A program made the translations under genes and the position numbers. A model generated the notes under the pieces. The model was not told where the DNA came from and made no database searches. It saw nothing but the letters and a program-made list of their open reading frames with translations. From NCBI GenBank assembly GCA_024542985.1, contig JAMXCX010000006.1, forward strand, positions 1-53,011: DNA of 53,011 nt. The letters run 5' to 3'. The stretch comes from Candidatus Omnitrophota bacterium. GTDB taxonomy: Bacteria; Omnitrophota; Gorgyraeia; Duberdicusellales; 4484-171. Below, piece by piece: positions 17,941-26,203 of the stretch (positions are counted from its first letter, which is position 1; each line of letters opens with the position of its first letter).

Positions 17941-19455
17941 ATGATAATTAGTAATCCAGAGTCAAAATGCAGGATTAAGGCCAGAAAACTATCCTTTTTG
18001 TTGTTTTTTGCTTGTTTTTTATTGTTCAATGTCTTTTGCCTTCCGCAAGGCTATTCTCAGGAGGATGAAAAGAATATCATTCCGGCTATTAAGTTTAAAG
18101 ATGCTGATATAAAGATAGTATTACAGTCAATAGCTGAGAAAGCAGTAAAAGGAGGCAGAAGAGTTAATATCGTTACCGGCGTTGAGGTGCGGGGTTTAGT
18201 CAGCATAAATTTAGAAAATGTAGATTGGCTGACAGCTTTAGAGGCAATTTTGAAGGCTCATAGCTATGATTATGAGTGGATAGGTGAAAATATAATTTTA
18301 GTAGAAACCCTGGAGAAATTAGCTGTAAAAAGAGAAGCTGAGGCTTTAGCTAAGCAGCAGGAACCCCTAGAGATGATAGCTTACAACCTTAAGTTTTTAG
18401 AGGCCCAGGATGTATTAAACGTTCTACGGCCGCAGCTTAGCCCCCGAGGGAAGATAACAGTTTTACAATCTTCACCCCAGAAAGGCTGGAGAGCTAGAGG
18501 CGGCTTTAGCTCAGGCGGAGGCGGCTCCGGAGATTTTGCCCGGGCCAAGAGGGAGTCAGGCGCAAGGCCGAGGTCAAACACTTTAATTATTACGGATACT
18601 AAGTCCAAAGTGAGAGATATACTAAAAGCAATAGCGAAAATAGATATTATGCCTAGGCAGGTTTTAATAGAGGCTAGAATTATGGAAGTTGCTGTTGATT
18701 GGCTCAAAGATATAGGAATAAGTTTAGCAACCGGCATAGATGGTGTAACTAGCGGAAGTTTTGGCTACTTGGCACAAACGCGTGATAGTTCCGGCGGTCA
18801 GAGTTTAACTTCTGTTACGCCTTCGATATTTGGTCCATCCGCAGAACTTACGCCCGCTAATACCGGGATGACTTATGTTTATAGGAAACTTACCGGTGAG
18901 CAGTTCGAAGGAGTATTGCACGCCTTAGAGGAAAATGTTAGGACAAATGTCTTATCTGCTCCGAGAATTCTTACTCTCGACGGCCAAGAAGCCTATATTA
19001 TGGTGGGTACAAAACGGCCGATTATAACTTCGACAATACAAGCCAGCCAAACATCCGTGGGTATTAGTAAACAGTTAGACTATTATGAGAATTTGGGTAT
19101 AGAATTGAATGTTGTTCCTAAGATTTGCGGAGATGATTATATTAATATGATTATTTATCCTTCAGTTACCTCATCCACGAGAGATGTAGAAGCCGAGTCA
19201 GTTATTGAGGGCACTGCAGTAGCAGATAACTATCCTATTATTGATGTTAGAGAAACTCAAACTCAGGTTCTAGTAAAATCCGGAGAAACTATTGTTATCG
19301 GGGGATTAATTAAAGAGGTCAAAAACGACTCAGTTATTAAAGTTCCTTTGCTGGGAGATATACCTTATCTGGGTCATTTTTTTAAGCGTACAACTACCGA
19401 TACTGAAAAAATAGATTTAATCATTTTTATTACAGCTACGATTGTTGAACCGTAA
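17941..19455 (+). CDS. pilQ: Secretin (PilQ/GspD-like outer-membrane channel)
   Basis: 504 residues. A signal peptide (residues about 17-40) is followed by an STN-type domain (IKFKDADIKIVLQSIAEKA, VSINLENVDWLTALEAIL), an N1-type repeat (LKFLEAQDVLNVLRPQLS ... NTLIITD) that carries a glycine/serine-rich insert near residues 185-205, and the secretin core with VLSAPRILTLDGQEAYIMVG and the C-terminal VPLLGDIPYLGHFFKR signature. There is only one N1-type domain, so the protein is short for PilQ. Outer-membrane location implies a Gram-negative envelope. Confidence 0.93.
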   Translation: MIISNPESKCRIKARKLSFLLFFACFLLFNVFCLPQGYSQEDEKNIIPAIKFKDADIKIVLQSIAEKAVKGGRRVNIVTGVEVRGLVSINLENVDWLTALEAILKAHSYDYEWIGENIILVETLEKLAVKREAEALAKQQEPLEMIAYNLKFLEAQDVLNVLRPQLSPRGKITVLQSSPQKGWRARGGFSSGGGGSGDFARAKRESGARPRSNTLIITDTKSKVRDILKAIAKIDIMPRQVLIEARIMEVAVDWLKDIGISLATGIDGVTSGSFGYLAQTRDSSGGQSLTSVTPSIFGPSAELTPANTGMTYVYRKLTGEQFEGVLHALEENVRTNVLSAPRILTLDGQEAYIMVGTKRPIITSTIQASQTSVGISKQLDYYENLGIELNVVPKICGDDYINMIIYPSVTSSTRDVEAESVIEGTAVADNYPIIDVRETQTQVLVKSGETIVIGGLIKEVKNDSVIKVPLLGDIPYLGHFFKRTTTDTEKIDLIIFITATIVEP

Positions 19456-19521
19456 AATAAGTCCTTTAAGAGCCGATAAGGATATTTTTGCAGTGCAAGT
19501 AGAGTAAAATCAGGTATTTAT

Positions 19522-20319
19522 ATGTATTTAGATTTATATGGCCTAAAGAAATCCCCTTTTAACATAACTAGCGATCCCCAATTTTTTTTTGAGAGCCAAT
19601 CACATAAAGAAGCTTCAGCAGCTCTTTTATACGGAATACAAGAAAAAAAAGGAATAATTCTCATTACCGGCGAGGTGGGAACTGGAAAGACTACTCTTTG
19701 TAAGTTTCTGCTTAATATATTAACTTCTGATGTAAAGACATCTCTTATTCTCAATCCTTATTTTAGTGAGGTCCAGCTCCTGCGGGCAATAATAGAAGAT
19801 TTTGGCTTAACCTTAATTAAGAAGACTCGTCTTGATATTATCAAAAGATTAAATTCCTTTTTAGTAGACGTAGCCCTCACCGGCGGCAATGCTGTTTTAA
19901 TTGTGGATGAAGCTCAGAATTTAACCAGCCGTCAGCTAGAGCAAATCAGGCTTCTTTCTAATTTGGAAACTTCTCAAGAAAAGCTGCTGCAGATTGTGCT
20001 CGTGGGCCAGCCGGAGTTGATTACTAAGCTTAAGAAATTCGACTTGCGTCAGATTTATCAAAGAATCTTTATAAAATACCACCTTTCTCCTTTAAAAGAA
20101 GAAGAAGTCAAAGGTTATGTTGAATTCAGATTGCAGAAAGCCGGTGCCCAAGAAATTGATATTTTGCCTGAAAGCTATAAAAGTATCTATGAATTTTCTA
20201 GAGGCATTCCCAGGCTTATTAACAAACTCTGCGATAGGGTCTTGCTTTTTGGCTTTGCTAAAGGGAGTAAAATATTTAACCCGGATATGTTTAAAGTCTG
20301 CATAAAGGAGTTAGAGTAA
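19522..20319 (+). CDS. exeA: ExeA/GspA-like AAA+ ATPase
   Basis: 265 residues. Begins YLDLYGLKKSPFNITSDPQ, the classical ExeA N-terminus, with Walker A GEVGTGKTT (residues 50-58), Walker B AVLIVDEAQNL (about 127-137) and sensor segment RQIYQRIFIKYHLSPL. ExeA with ExeB (GspB) helps insert or assemble the secretin through peptidoglycan. Here the protein is the short form with no C-terminal membrane helix or peptidoglycan-binding domain. The gspB-like gene follows by 1 base. Confidence 0.9.
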   Translation: MYLDLYGLKKSPFNITSDPQFFFESQSHKEASAALLYGIQEKKGIILITGEVGTGKTTLCKFLLNILTSDVKTSLILNPYFSEVQLLRAIIEDFGLTLIKKTRLDIIKRLNSFLVDVALTGGNAVLIVDEAQNLTSRQLEQIRLLSNLETSQEKLLQIVLVGQPELITKLKKFDLRQIYQRIFIKYHLSPLKEEEVKGYVEFRLQKAGAQEIDILPESYKSIYEFSRGIPRLINKLCDRVLLFGFAKGSKIFNPDMFKVCIKELE

Positions 20320-20320
20320 A

Positions 20321-20779
20321 ATGAGTATAATTTATGAAGCCTTAAAAAAAGTGGAAGGAAAAGATAAGCCTTCTTCGGCTCAAGAACCCGTTAAAAGCGG
20401 TAAATTCGTCACCAAAGAAAAACAAAAAGCAGTTTATCGGCCTAAAAGGCATATTTTTTTTCCGGCAATGAGCCTCATAGTAATTTCCGGTTTAATTGCC
20501 TTACTAATCAGTTTAATAAACCAGAAAGAGGGTGGCCTTAAACTTAAAATTTTTTCTAGCAACTTTCTTAAAAGCCAAAGTTTTAATAAATCCATACCGG
20601 CCGGCTATAATCTTGAAGGAATTATCTACGAAGAAGACTCTGCTTTTGCGATTATTAACGGAAAGTCAGTAAAGAAATCCGATAGAATAGATTCTTTTTT
20701 AGTGAGCGAAATTTTTGAAGATAAGGTAGAAATGATTAACCCCGATGATAATTCTAAGTTGACCCTTTTATTTCAGTAA
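20321..20779 (+). CDS. gspB: GspB-like assembly protein
   Basis: 152 residues. MSIIYEALKKVEG is the diagnostic N-terminus of GspB/ExeB. One membrane helix lies at residues about 46-65, then a periplasmic domain (YNLEGIIYEEDSAFAIINGK) resembling the PilP/GspC homology region. It works with the ExeA-like ATPase in secretin assembly. It is the last gene of the operon; its 3-prime end overlaps the convergent GH94 gene by 12 bases, so there is no room for a separate terminator. Confidence 0.87.
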   Translation: MSIIYEALKKVEGKDKPSSAQEPVKSGKFVTKEKQKAVYRPKRHIFFPAMSLIVISGLIALLISLINQKEGGLKLKIFSSNFLKSQSFNKSIPAGYNLEGIIYEEDSAFAIINGKSVKKSDRIDSFLVSEIFEDKVEMINPDDNSKLTLLFQ

Positions 20780-23437
20780 CACTCTTATATTAATAATTTT
20801 TTTTCCAATTTTTTTTAAAGTTTCCTTTTCTATAAATAATTTATTATCTCGAGCAGGGATAATTTTGTTTCCTAAGAATGCTTTTTCAACTTTTAGCCTA
20901 TAATTTGCTTTCTTATCTTTTATAAATGAAATTTTTAGCCTTTTGTTATTTAAAGGCAGCTCAATATCTATAGAATTTTTAAAGAAATTTGAAAGCATAA
21001 GTTTGGGTTGTAAAATCATATCTCCTAAGCTAAATTTTATCCCCAATATTTCTTCTACTAAAGCATAGACATACCAGCTTGCTGAGCCGGTAAGATAAAA
21101 ATAAAGGCCGCGCCCCTGATTATTAAAGTATTCAGGAATCATAGGATAAATTTCGGCGCGCTTATTTACGGCCATTTTATAAAGGGAAGATATTACTTCC
21201 CAACCTTCTTTTATAAAGCCCCTACTGTATAGAGCAAACCCCAGCATTACTGCCATGTGGTTAAAAATTGCACCGTTTTCTTTATCTCCGTAAGAAAAAC
21301 TAAAAGCCCGGCCTAAGTCAAGATAGAGCAAGCCGAAGTCTGTATTTAGGCGAAATCCGCCTAGATTTTTATCTTTTAGGTGTTTTTTTATAGAGCCCCA
21401 AGTTTTTTTAACTTGCCGGTCAGTAGCTATTTGACTCATTATGGCAAATACCTGGGAAGAGAGCATCATCTTTACTCTATTTTTGAATATGCCTTCTGTG
21501 CGTTTTTTCTTATTATCGTAGTAGCCATTAAAAAAGTTACCTTTAAGCCATTCTTTTTTTCCTAACCATTGCGAATAATGTTTATATTTTTGCTTTAAGT
21601 CATAAATTAAATCGTCCAGGGTTATTTTTATCTTTTTACCGCTTATTTTTTTTGTTTTTTCTAAGTATTTTTTTAATATTTCCTGTTTCTTCTTAAAATT
21701 TTTATAGTCTATAGGGTTATTTATTTGATCTAAGAGAATGATTGATTCTTCTAACAGATGAACATATTTTATTTTCACTTTTAGTTTTTCCAAAAAGAAA
21801 CATAAATCCCTTAAATTGTGCGCATACATAAAACTAAAGGTTACACTTTCGCCGTGCTTTGCAGCCATATCTAAGCCGTCGTTCCAATCGGCATTGTTTA
21901 AGCGGATAATATTGTGTTTGCCGACATTAAAGAATGAAGTGAGGTGCTGCAGCAGAATATGCTCTAACACACTTCCTTTATACACCTTGTTGTTTTTCGT
22001 CCGCAATAAATAGTCTTTTTGCGAAAAGCTATAATCTATTTGGCTTGCCCGCATAAGTAAATGATCTTTAAAATAAGGGATATTTGTATTAAGTAAATCT
22101 AAATCAGCGGTTCTATTTATATACAGGCGCAAACTGATATATGGCCATACTCCGTGGTCCATCCAGACCCGAGGTATATTATTTCTATCAGAGATAAAAT
22201 TTCCATTTTTTGTGATTATGGTTGCATTTGTGCCATCGATCCTTATGCCTCCAAAGCTATCCAGGATTAATTTTTTTGCCTTTCCCGGCTCGGTAAGCAA
22301 TAGAGTTAAGGTATCTTGCCAGAGGTCCCGCCAGCCCCTTCCTCCCTTGCCATAGTCAAAATGAGGCAAAAATGAACAGCCGAATAGCTTGCGCAAGACA
22401 GGCTGGAATTTAACCCACTTAAGCCAGTTATTGAAATTTTTATCTTTAAAATCAAAATTTATCTGCGAGAGGCAGTTTAACCAGTATTTCTTCGTTTTTT
22501 TTAAGCTATGTTGGATTTTTTGGGGAGAATTTATCTGATTGAAAATGCTCATTATTTTTTCGCAAGTTCCTTCCGGCGAGGATTTATTCATCCCCATAAT
22601 GAGAAAGTAATCTACTTCCTCTTTGGCTTTTAGTCTTTTTTTTGCGAATCTAAAGGCCCCGACAGCCTCTTTTCCGTTGAACTCATCCTGAATTTTATTT
22701 ACGGGTTTTGTATTTTTTTCTATTGCCTCGGGATGTATTAAATCTTCTTGGCCGCAGAAGTAATCAAGCGTAGGAAATTGCCCTATAGGTGGGTTGGCGC
22801 AGCCTTGAAAGCCTAAACAAAAATAGGTCATTTTGTTTAATTTATGACCTTTCTCGTCGAAAACCAAGGTTGGTTTAAGAAAAATACCGTATTTATTTAA
22901 ACTTATGCGGTTTAGGAGGCTGCTTACGTGGCGATGGTCCCTTAAGTTTTTTTCTCCTCTCCCGTAAAGGGGGATGAAAGAAGTAGGAGTGATTTGCATT
23001 ACCTGGCTGCTTTTATTTACTATTTTTACCCACATTATTTCTACATCTAGATTATAGGGGATAAAATTTAGGATTTCTATGTGCAGGCTTTTAGTTTCTT
23101 TTATTACTTTATGGTAAAGGAACCCGGCTTCTACCTTATCTTTATAGGGATAAGATAAACGTATGATTTTTTTGGAGCCGGGTTTTTTTGGGGGTTTCTG
23201 AGGGAAGCTGCAGGCTATGAAGAAATCCCGGCGGCAGAGCAAGTTAGTTTTTATATCCGTAATACTTACAGGAGGAGTAAGGAAATGTTCATTATCCTTT
23301 TTTATGTCCCCGGCTAAATTAGGGCTGATAGAGCTTAACAGGGTTCCTTTTTTGTTGACCAGAGGAAAGTAAAGATTATAAACTTTAGGGTTTTCTACGA
23401 CGAATGTACCGTTATCATCAATAAATCTATAAATCAT
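20768..23437 (-). CDS. GH94-type glycoside phosphorylase-like protein
   Basis: 889 residues. The N-terminal beta-sandwich (residues 1-280) and the alpha/alpha barrel match GH94 phosphorylases and related proteins. RGWRDLWQDTL, VWMDHGVWPYISLRLY and NADWNDGLDMA (residues 515-523, with the family general-acid Asp) are in place, and ASWYVYALVEEILGI marks the end of the barrel. Family members reversibly phosphorolyse cellobiose, chitobiose, beta-1,2-glucans and similar sugars. Which sugar applies cannot be seen. No signal peptide, so cytoplasmic. The gene stands alone on the minus strand and is unrelated to the operons around it. Confidence 0.88.
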   Translation of the reverse strand: MIYRFIDDNGTFVVENPKVYNLYFPLVNKKGTLLSSISPNLAGDIKKDNEHFLTPPVSITDIKTNLLCRRDFFIACSFPQKPPKKPGSKKIIRLSYPYKDKVEAGFLYHKVIKETKSLHIEILNFIPYNLDVEIMWVKIVNKSSQVMQITPTSFIPLYGRGEKNLRDHRHVSSLLNRISLNKYGIFLKPTLVFDEKGHKLNKMTYFCLGFQGCANPPIGQFPTLDYFCGQEDLIHPEAIEKNTKPVNKIQDEFNGKEAVGAFRFAKKRLKAKEEVDYFLIMGMNKSSPEGTCEKIMSIFNQINSPQKIQHSLKKTKKYWLNCLSQINFDFKDKNFNNWLKWVKFQPVLRKLFGCSFLPHFDYGKGGRGWRDLWQDTLTLLLTEPGKAKKLILDSFGGIRIDGTNATIITKNGNFISDRNNIPRVWMDHGVWPYISLRLYINRTADLDLLNTNIPYFKDHLLMRASQIDYSFSQKDYLLRTKNNKVYKGSVLEHILLQHLTSFFNVGKHNIIRLNNADWNDGLDMAAKHGESVTFSFMYAHNLRDLCFFLEKLKVKIKYVHLLEESIILLDQINNPIDYKNFKKKQEILKKYLEKTKKISGKKIKITLDDLIYDLKQKYKHYSQWLGKKEWLKGNFFNGYYDNKKKRTEGIFKNRVKMMLSSQVFAIMSQIATDRQVKKTWGSIKKHLKDKNLGGFRLNTDFGLLYLDLGRAFSFSYGDKENGAIFNHMAVMLGFALYSRGFIKEGWEVISSLYKMAVNKRAEIYPMIPEYFNNQGRGLYFYLTGSASWYVYALVEEILGIKFSLGDMILQPKLMLSNFFKNSIDIELPLNNKRLKISFIKDKKANYRLKVEKAFLGNKIIPARDNKLFIEKETLKKIGKKIINIRVLLK

Positions 23438-23587
23438 AATTTATAAAATAAACCTAGACTTTTCTGGGCCAGCTATTAGGGTATATTTTACAACAAATTT
23501 TATAATAAGGCTAGAAATTATAAAAACTTGGAGCTTAAGAGTTCCTCTGGCTAAAATAGCCGTATTCAATAGAGGAGCGTCAATATA

Positions 23588-23616
23588 TTGAATTTTTACC
23601 GACATCCTGATATAAT
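23588..23616 (+). promoter_or_regulatory. Sigma70-type promoter giving a near-leaderless transcript
   Basis: TTGAAT (23588-23593), a 17-base spacer and a perfect TATAAT (23611-23616). Transcription would begin near 23622-23625, directly at the ATG of the next gene (23626), so the mRNA would have almost no 5-prime leader and there is no ribosome binding site in front of the gene. Confidence 0.55.
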
Positions 23617-23625
23617 TTGTAATAT

Positions 23626-24753
23626 ATGCGAAAAGCAATTATTTTTTTATTTTTACTAATTTTGCCGCTCACCTCTTATCCGCGGGATAAGATTAAAGCT
23701 ATCTTGTTTCATTCTTCCCACTGTAAGGTTTGTTTTAAGGTAAAAAAAGATATTTTACCTCCGATAAAGAAAAAATATAAAGATAAATTAGATTGGCAAT
23801 ATCTAGATACACATGATTCTGATAATTTAAGCAGGTTAAAGGCAGTATCTGAACAGTTTGGGAGAAAATGGGCATTTGTACCGGCTATTCTCGTTGGCAA
23901 CAATTTTTTGGTGGGAGCAAATGAGATTAAGGCCAGGCTTGAAGAAATAATTGATGAGGCCATAAATAAAAGAACTAAATTTATAGATTTTGGCAAAGTA
24001 GACTTGGCAAATGTTTTTAAAAAATTATCGGTATTTACTGTCATAGGAAGCGGTTTAATAGATGGAATAAATCCCTGTGCTTTTGCGGTAATTGTATTTT
24101 TTATATCATTTTTAGCTCTACACGGTTATAAAAGAAGAGAAATAATTTGTGTAGGCATATTTTATTGTTTAGCCGTATTCAGCACTTACCTCTTAATAGG
24201 GTTAGGGTTTTTTAAGTTCTTTTATTCTTTTTCCCAGGCCTATTTTCTTATTAAAGGTTTTTATTATTTTGTGTCTTCTTTTTGTTTTTTAATGGGAATT
24301 TTAGCCTTATATGACTACTTTAAATTTAGAAAGACCGGTAACTCAAAAGACGCTATTCTGCAACTTCCGCAGTTTCTTAAAAAAAGAATAAATGTAGTTA
24401 TCGGCTCAGGGCTGCGTGAAAAAAAACAGCGGGGATTGTTGAGCTTAGCAGTTACTTCCTTTGTTATCGGATTTTTTGTTTCTTTACTTGAGGCGGTATG
24501 TACGGGGCAGATGTATGTTCCTATAATAGTTTTTATTTTAAAAAATACAGATTTAAAAATCAAAGCCGCTGCTTATCTTTTTCTTTACAATTTTATGTTT
24601 ATTCTGCCCCTGATAGTTGTTTTTCTTCTTTCTTTGGCCGGAGTAAGCTCTTCAAAATTTAATAATTTTCTCAAGAAAAACGTAGGTAAAATAAAGATTA
24701 TTATGGCTTTGGTCTTTTTTCTTTTGGGCAGTTTAATATTCTATCTAAAGTAG
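23626..24753 (+). CDS. Thioredoxin-CcdA fusion membrane protein
   Basis: 375 residues. A signal-like N-terminus (1-20) precedes a thioredoxin-fold domain with CKVC (Cys33, Cys36; residues about 22-115), then a CcdA/DsbD-like membrane domain with about six helices. GINPCAFA (Cys151) and EAVCTGQMYVPI (Cys292) place the two transmembrane redox cysteines as in CcdA. The protein probably carries reducing power across the inner membrane to periplasmic thiols, in one chain instead of the usual CcdA plus partner. It appears to start from a near-leaderless transcript. Confidence 0.88.
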   Translation: MRKAIIFLFLLILPLTSYPRDKIKAILFHSSHCKVCFKVKKDILPPIKKKYKDKLDWQYLDTHDSDNLSRLKAVSEQFGRKWAFVPAILVGNNFLVGANEIKARLEEIIDEAINKRTKFIDFGKVDLANVFKKLSVFTVIGSGLIDGINPCAFAVIVFFISFLALHGYKRREIICVGIFYCLAVFSTYLLIGLGFFKFFYSFSQAYFLIKGFYYFVSSFCFLMGILALYDYFKFRKTGNSKDAILQLPQFLKKRINVVIGSGLREKKQRGLLSLAVTSFVIGFFVSLLEAVCTGQMYVPIIVFILKNTDLKIKAAAYLFLYNFMFILPLIVVFLLSLAGVSSSKFNNFLKKNVGKIKIIMALVFFLLGSLIFYLK

Positions 24754-24791
24754 CATTCTTACCCTGAAGATGGCTTCAAGCACTATGTAAT

Positions 24792-26069
24792 ATGAGCTTA
24801 CCTTATCTAGTATTTTCTGATACAGAAGGAAATATCCAAAAGCATCCCTATTTAAGAATGGCCGTATCCAGCCTTAATAAATTATTGCTGCCCAAAAAAA
24901 GCGAATTGATAAAAATTCCTAAAGGAAGCACTTTTTTTTATCTTCCCTTCAGGCATCCTATAGGATTTAATTCTAACACAGATAAGTTCGAGGTTTTGGA
25001 GAATTTCCAAGGAAAACAAACTTTAGCGGTAGGCGCTTTCTCTATCCCCGGATTTTTACGTTTGCATAACCCGGCAAGCATAACCTATAAGAAAAAGACT
25101 CTTCCCCTTTGGGCTTATACTGCCTGTGGTTTTTATCGAGGTAGTGTTTATATTGCGGCTAAACGTATAGATAATAGAGTCCGTCAAAGTCCTTATTTTT
25201 ACGATAATGTTTTGCTCGCAAAAAAAACCAGGCATATTCTTAAAATATATCCTAAGAATCGTTTATATAAACATCTCACAAATTGCGCTTTGAATTATAA
25301 TTGCTTAGCGGCAAAAAATCTTTTTTTGGAACGCTGGGAAGCTCCCTTGCCGACATCAAGATTTTGTAATGCAAAATGCATAGGCTGTCTTAGCCATCAA
25401 GAGAGTGATTGCGTTTCCTCTCACGCCAGAATAAGCTTTAAGCCCAGGGCGGGTGAGGTTGTAGAGGTTATGAGAAATCATCTAGGGACAGCCAGAGAAG
25501 CTATAGTTAGTTTTGGCCAGGGCTGTGAAGGAGAACCTTTGCTTGAGGCAGACTTAATTGCCGAGAGCGTATCTAAGGTTAGAGAAGTTTTAAGGCGGGG
25601 AACGATAAACGTAAACACCAATGCCAGTCTTCCTAAAAAAGTAAAGCTGCTTTGTGAAGCCGGTGTTGATTCTTTCAGGGTAAGCTTAAACAGTATCCAA
25701 AAGAAGTTTTACGACATCTATTTTAAGCCTTTAAATTATAGTTTTCCGGATGTTTTAAAATCTATAGAAATAGCCAAAAAGTATAATAAATTTGTTTCCA
25801 TAAATCTATTTATTTTTCCGGGATTTTCCGATTCCGCGCTTGAGATAAAAGCCCTGATTAAATTTATAAAAAATACCGGTATTGATATGATTCAATGGCG
25901 AAATTTAAACATCGACCCCGACTATTATTTGGAGAAAATTTTCTCTAAAAGCTTAAAACCTCAAGGGGTCTTAGAACTTATCGGAGCAGTAAAGAAAGAA
26001 TTCCCCACATTAAAAACAGGATACTTTAATCTTCCCAAAGAGAGTTTTAAAAAAACACCCGATAATTAA
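24792..26069 (+). CDS. Radical SAM protein of unknown function
   Basis: 425 residues. A long N-terminal region (1-180) without clear relatives precedes the radical SAM motif FCNAKCIGC (residues about 192-200). FGQGCEGEPLLEADLIAES and INVNTNASLPKKVKLLCEAG are typical barrel segments. The N-terminal region is rich in aromatic and basic residues. It follows the thioredoxin-CcdA gene by 38 bases; whether they act together is unknown. Family certain, function not. Confidence 0.82.
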   Translation: MSLPYLVFSDTEGNIQKHPYLRMAVSSLNKLLLPKKSELIKIPKGSTFFYLPFRHPIGFNSNTDKFEVLENFQGKQTLAVGAFSIPGFLRLHNPASITYKKKTLPLWAYTACGFYRGSVYIAAKRIDNRVRQSPYFYDNVLLAKKTRHILKIYPKNRLYKHLTNCALNYNCLAAKNLFLERWEAPLPTSRFCNAKCIGCLSHQESDCVSSHARISFKPRAGEVVEVMRNHLGTAREAIVSFGQGCEGEPLLEADLIAESVSKVREVLRRGTINVNTNASLPKKVKLLCEAGVDSFRVSLNSIQKKFYDIYFKPLNYSFPDVLKSIEIAKKYNKFVSINLFIFPGFSDSALEIKALIKFIKNTGIDMIQWRNLNIDPDYYLEKIFSKSLKPQGVLELIGAVKKEFPTLKTGYFNLPKESFKKTPDN

Positions 26070-26203
26070 ACTTAGCTAGTTTTAAGTTTTGACCTTAACC
26101 AAATAGAACCTTTTTTTTGTCTTTATTTTTAAATCTGCTTCTTTAACTGTTTTTGTGAAGGGGAAAAAGTAAGCTTCTATTAATATTTTTAGTAGAGTAT
26201 GTA

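Noticed and set aside
26070-26203. Bidirectional terminator between the radical SAM gene and the M16 gene
   Set aside because: There are T-rich runs but no convincing stem-loop.
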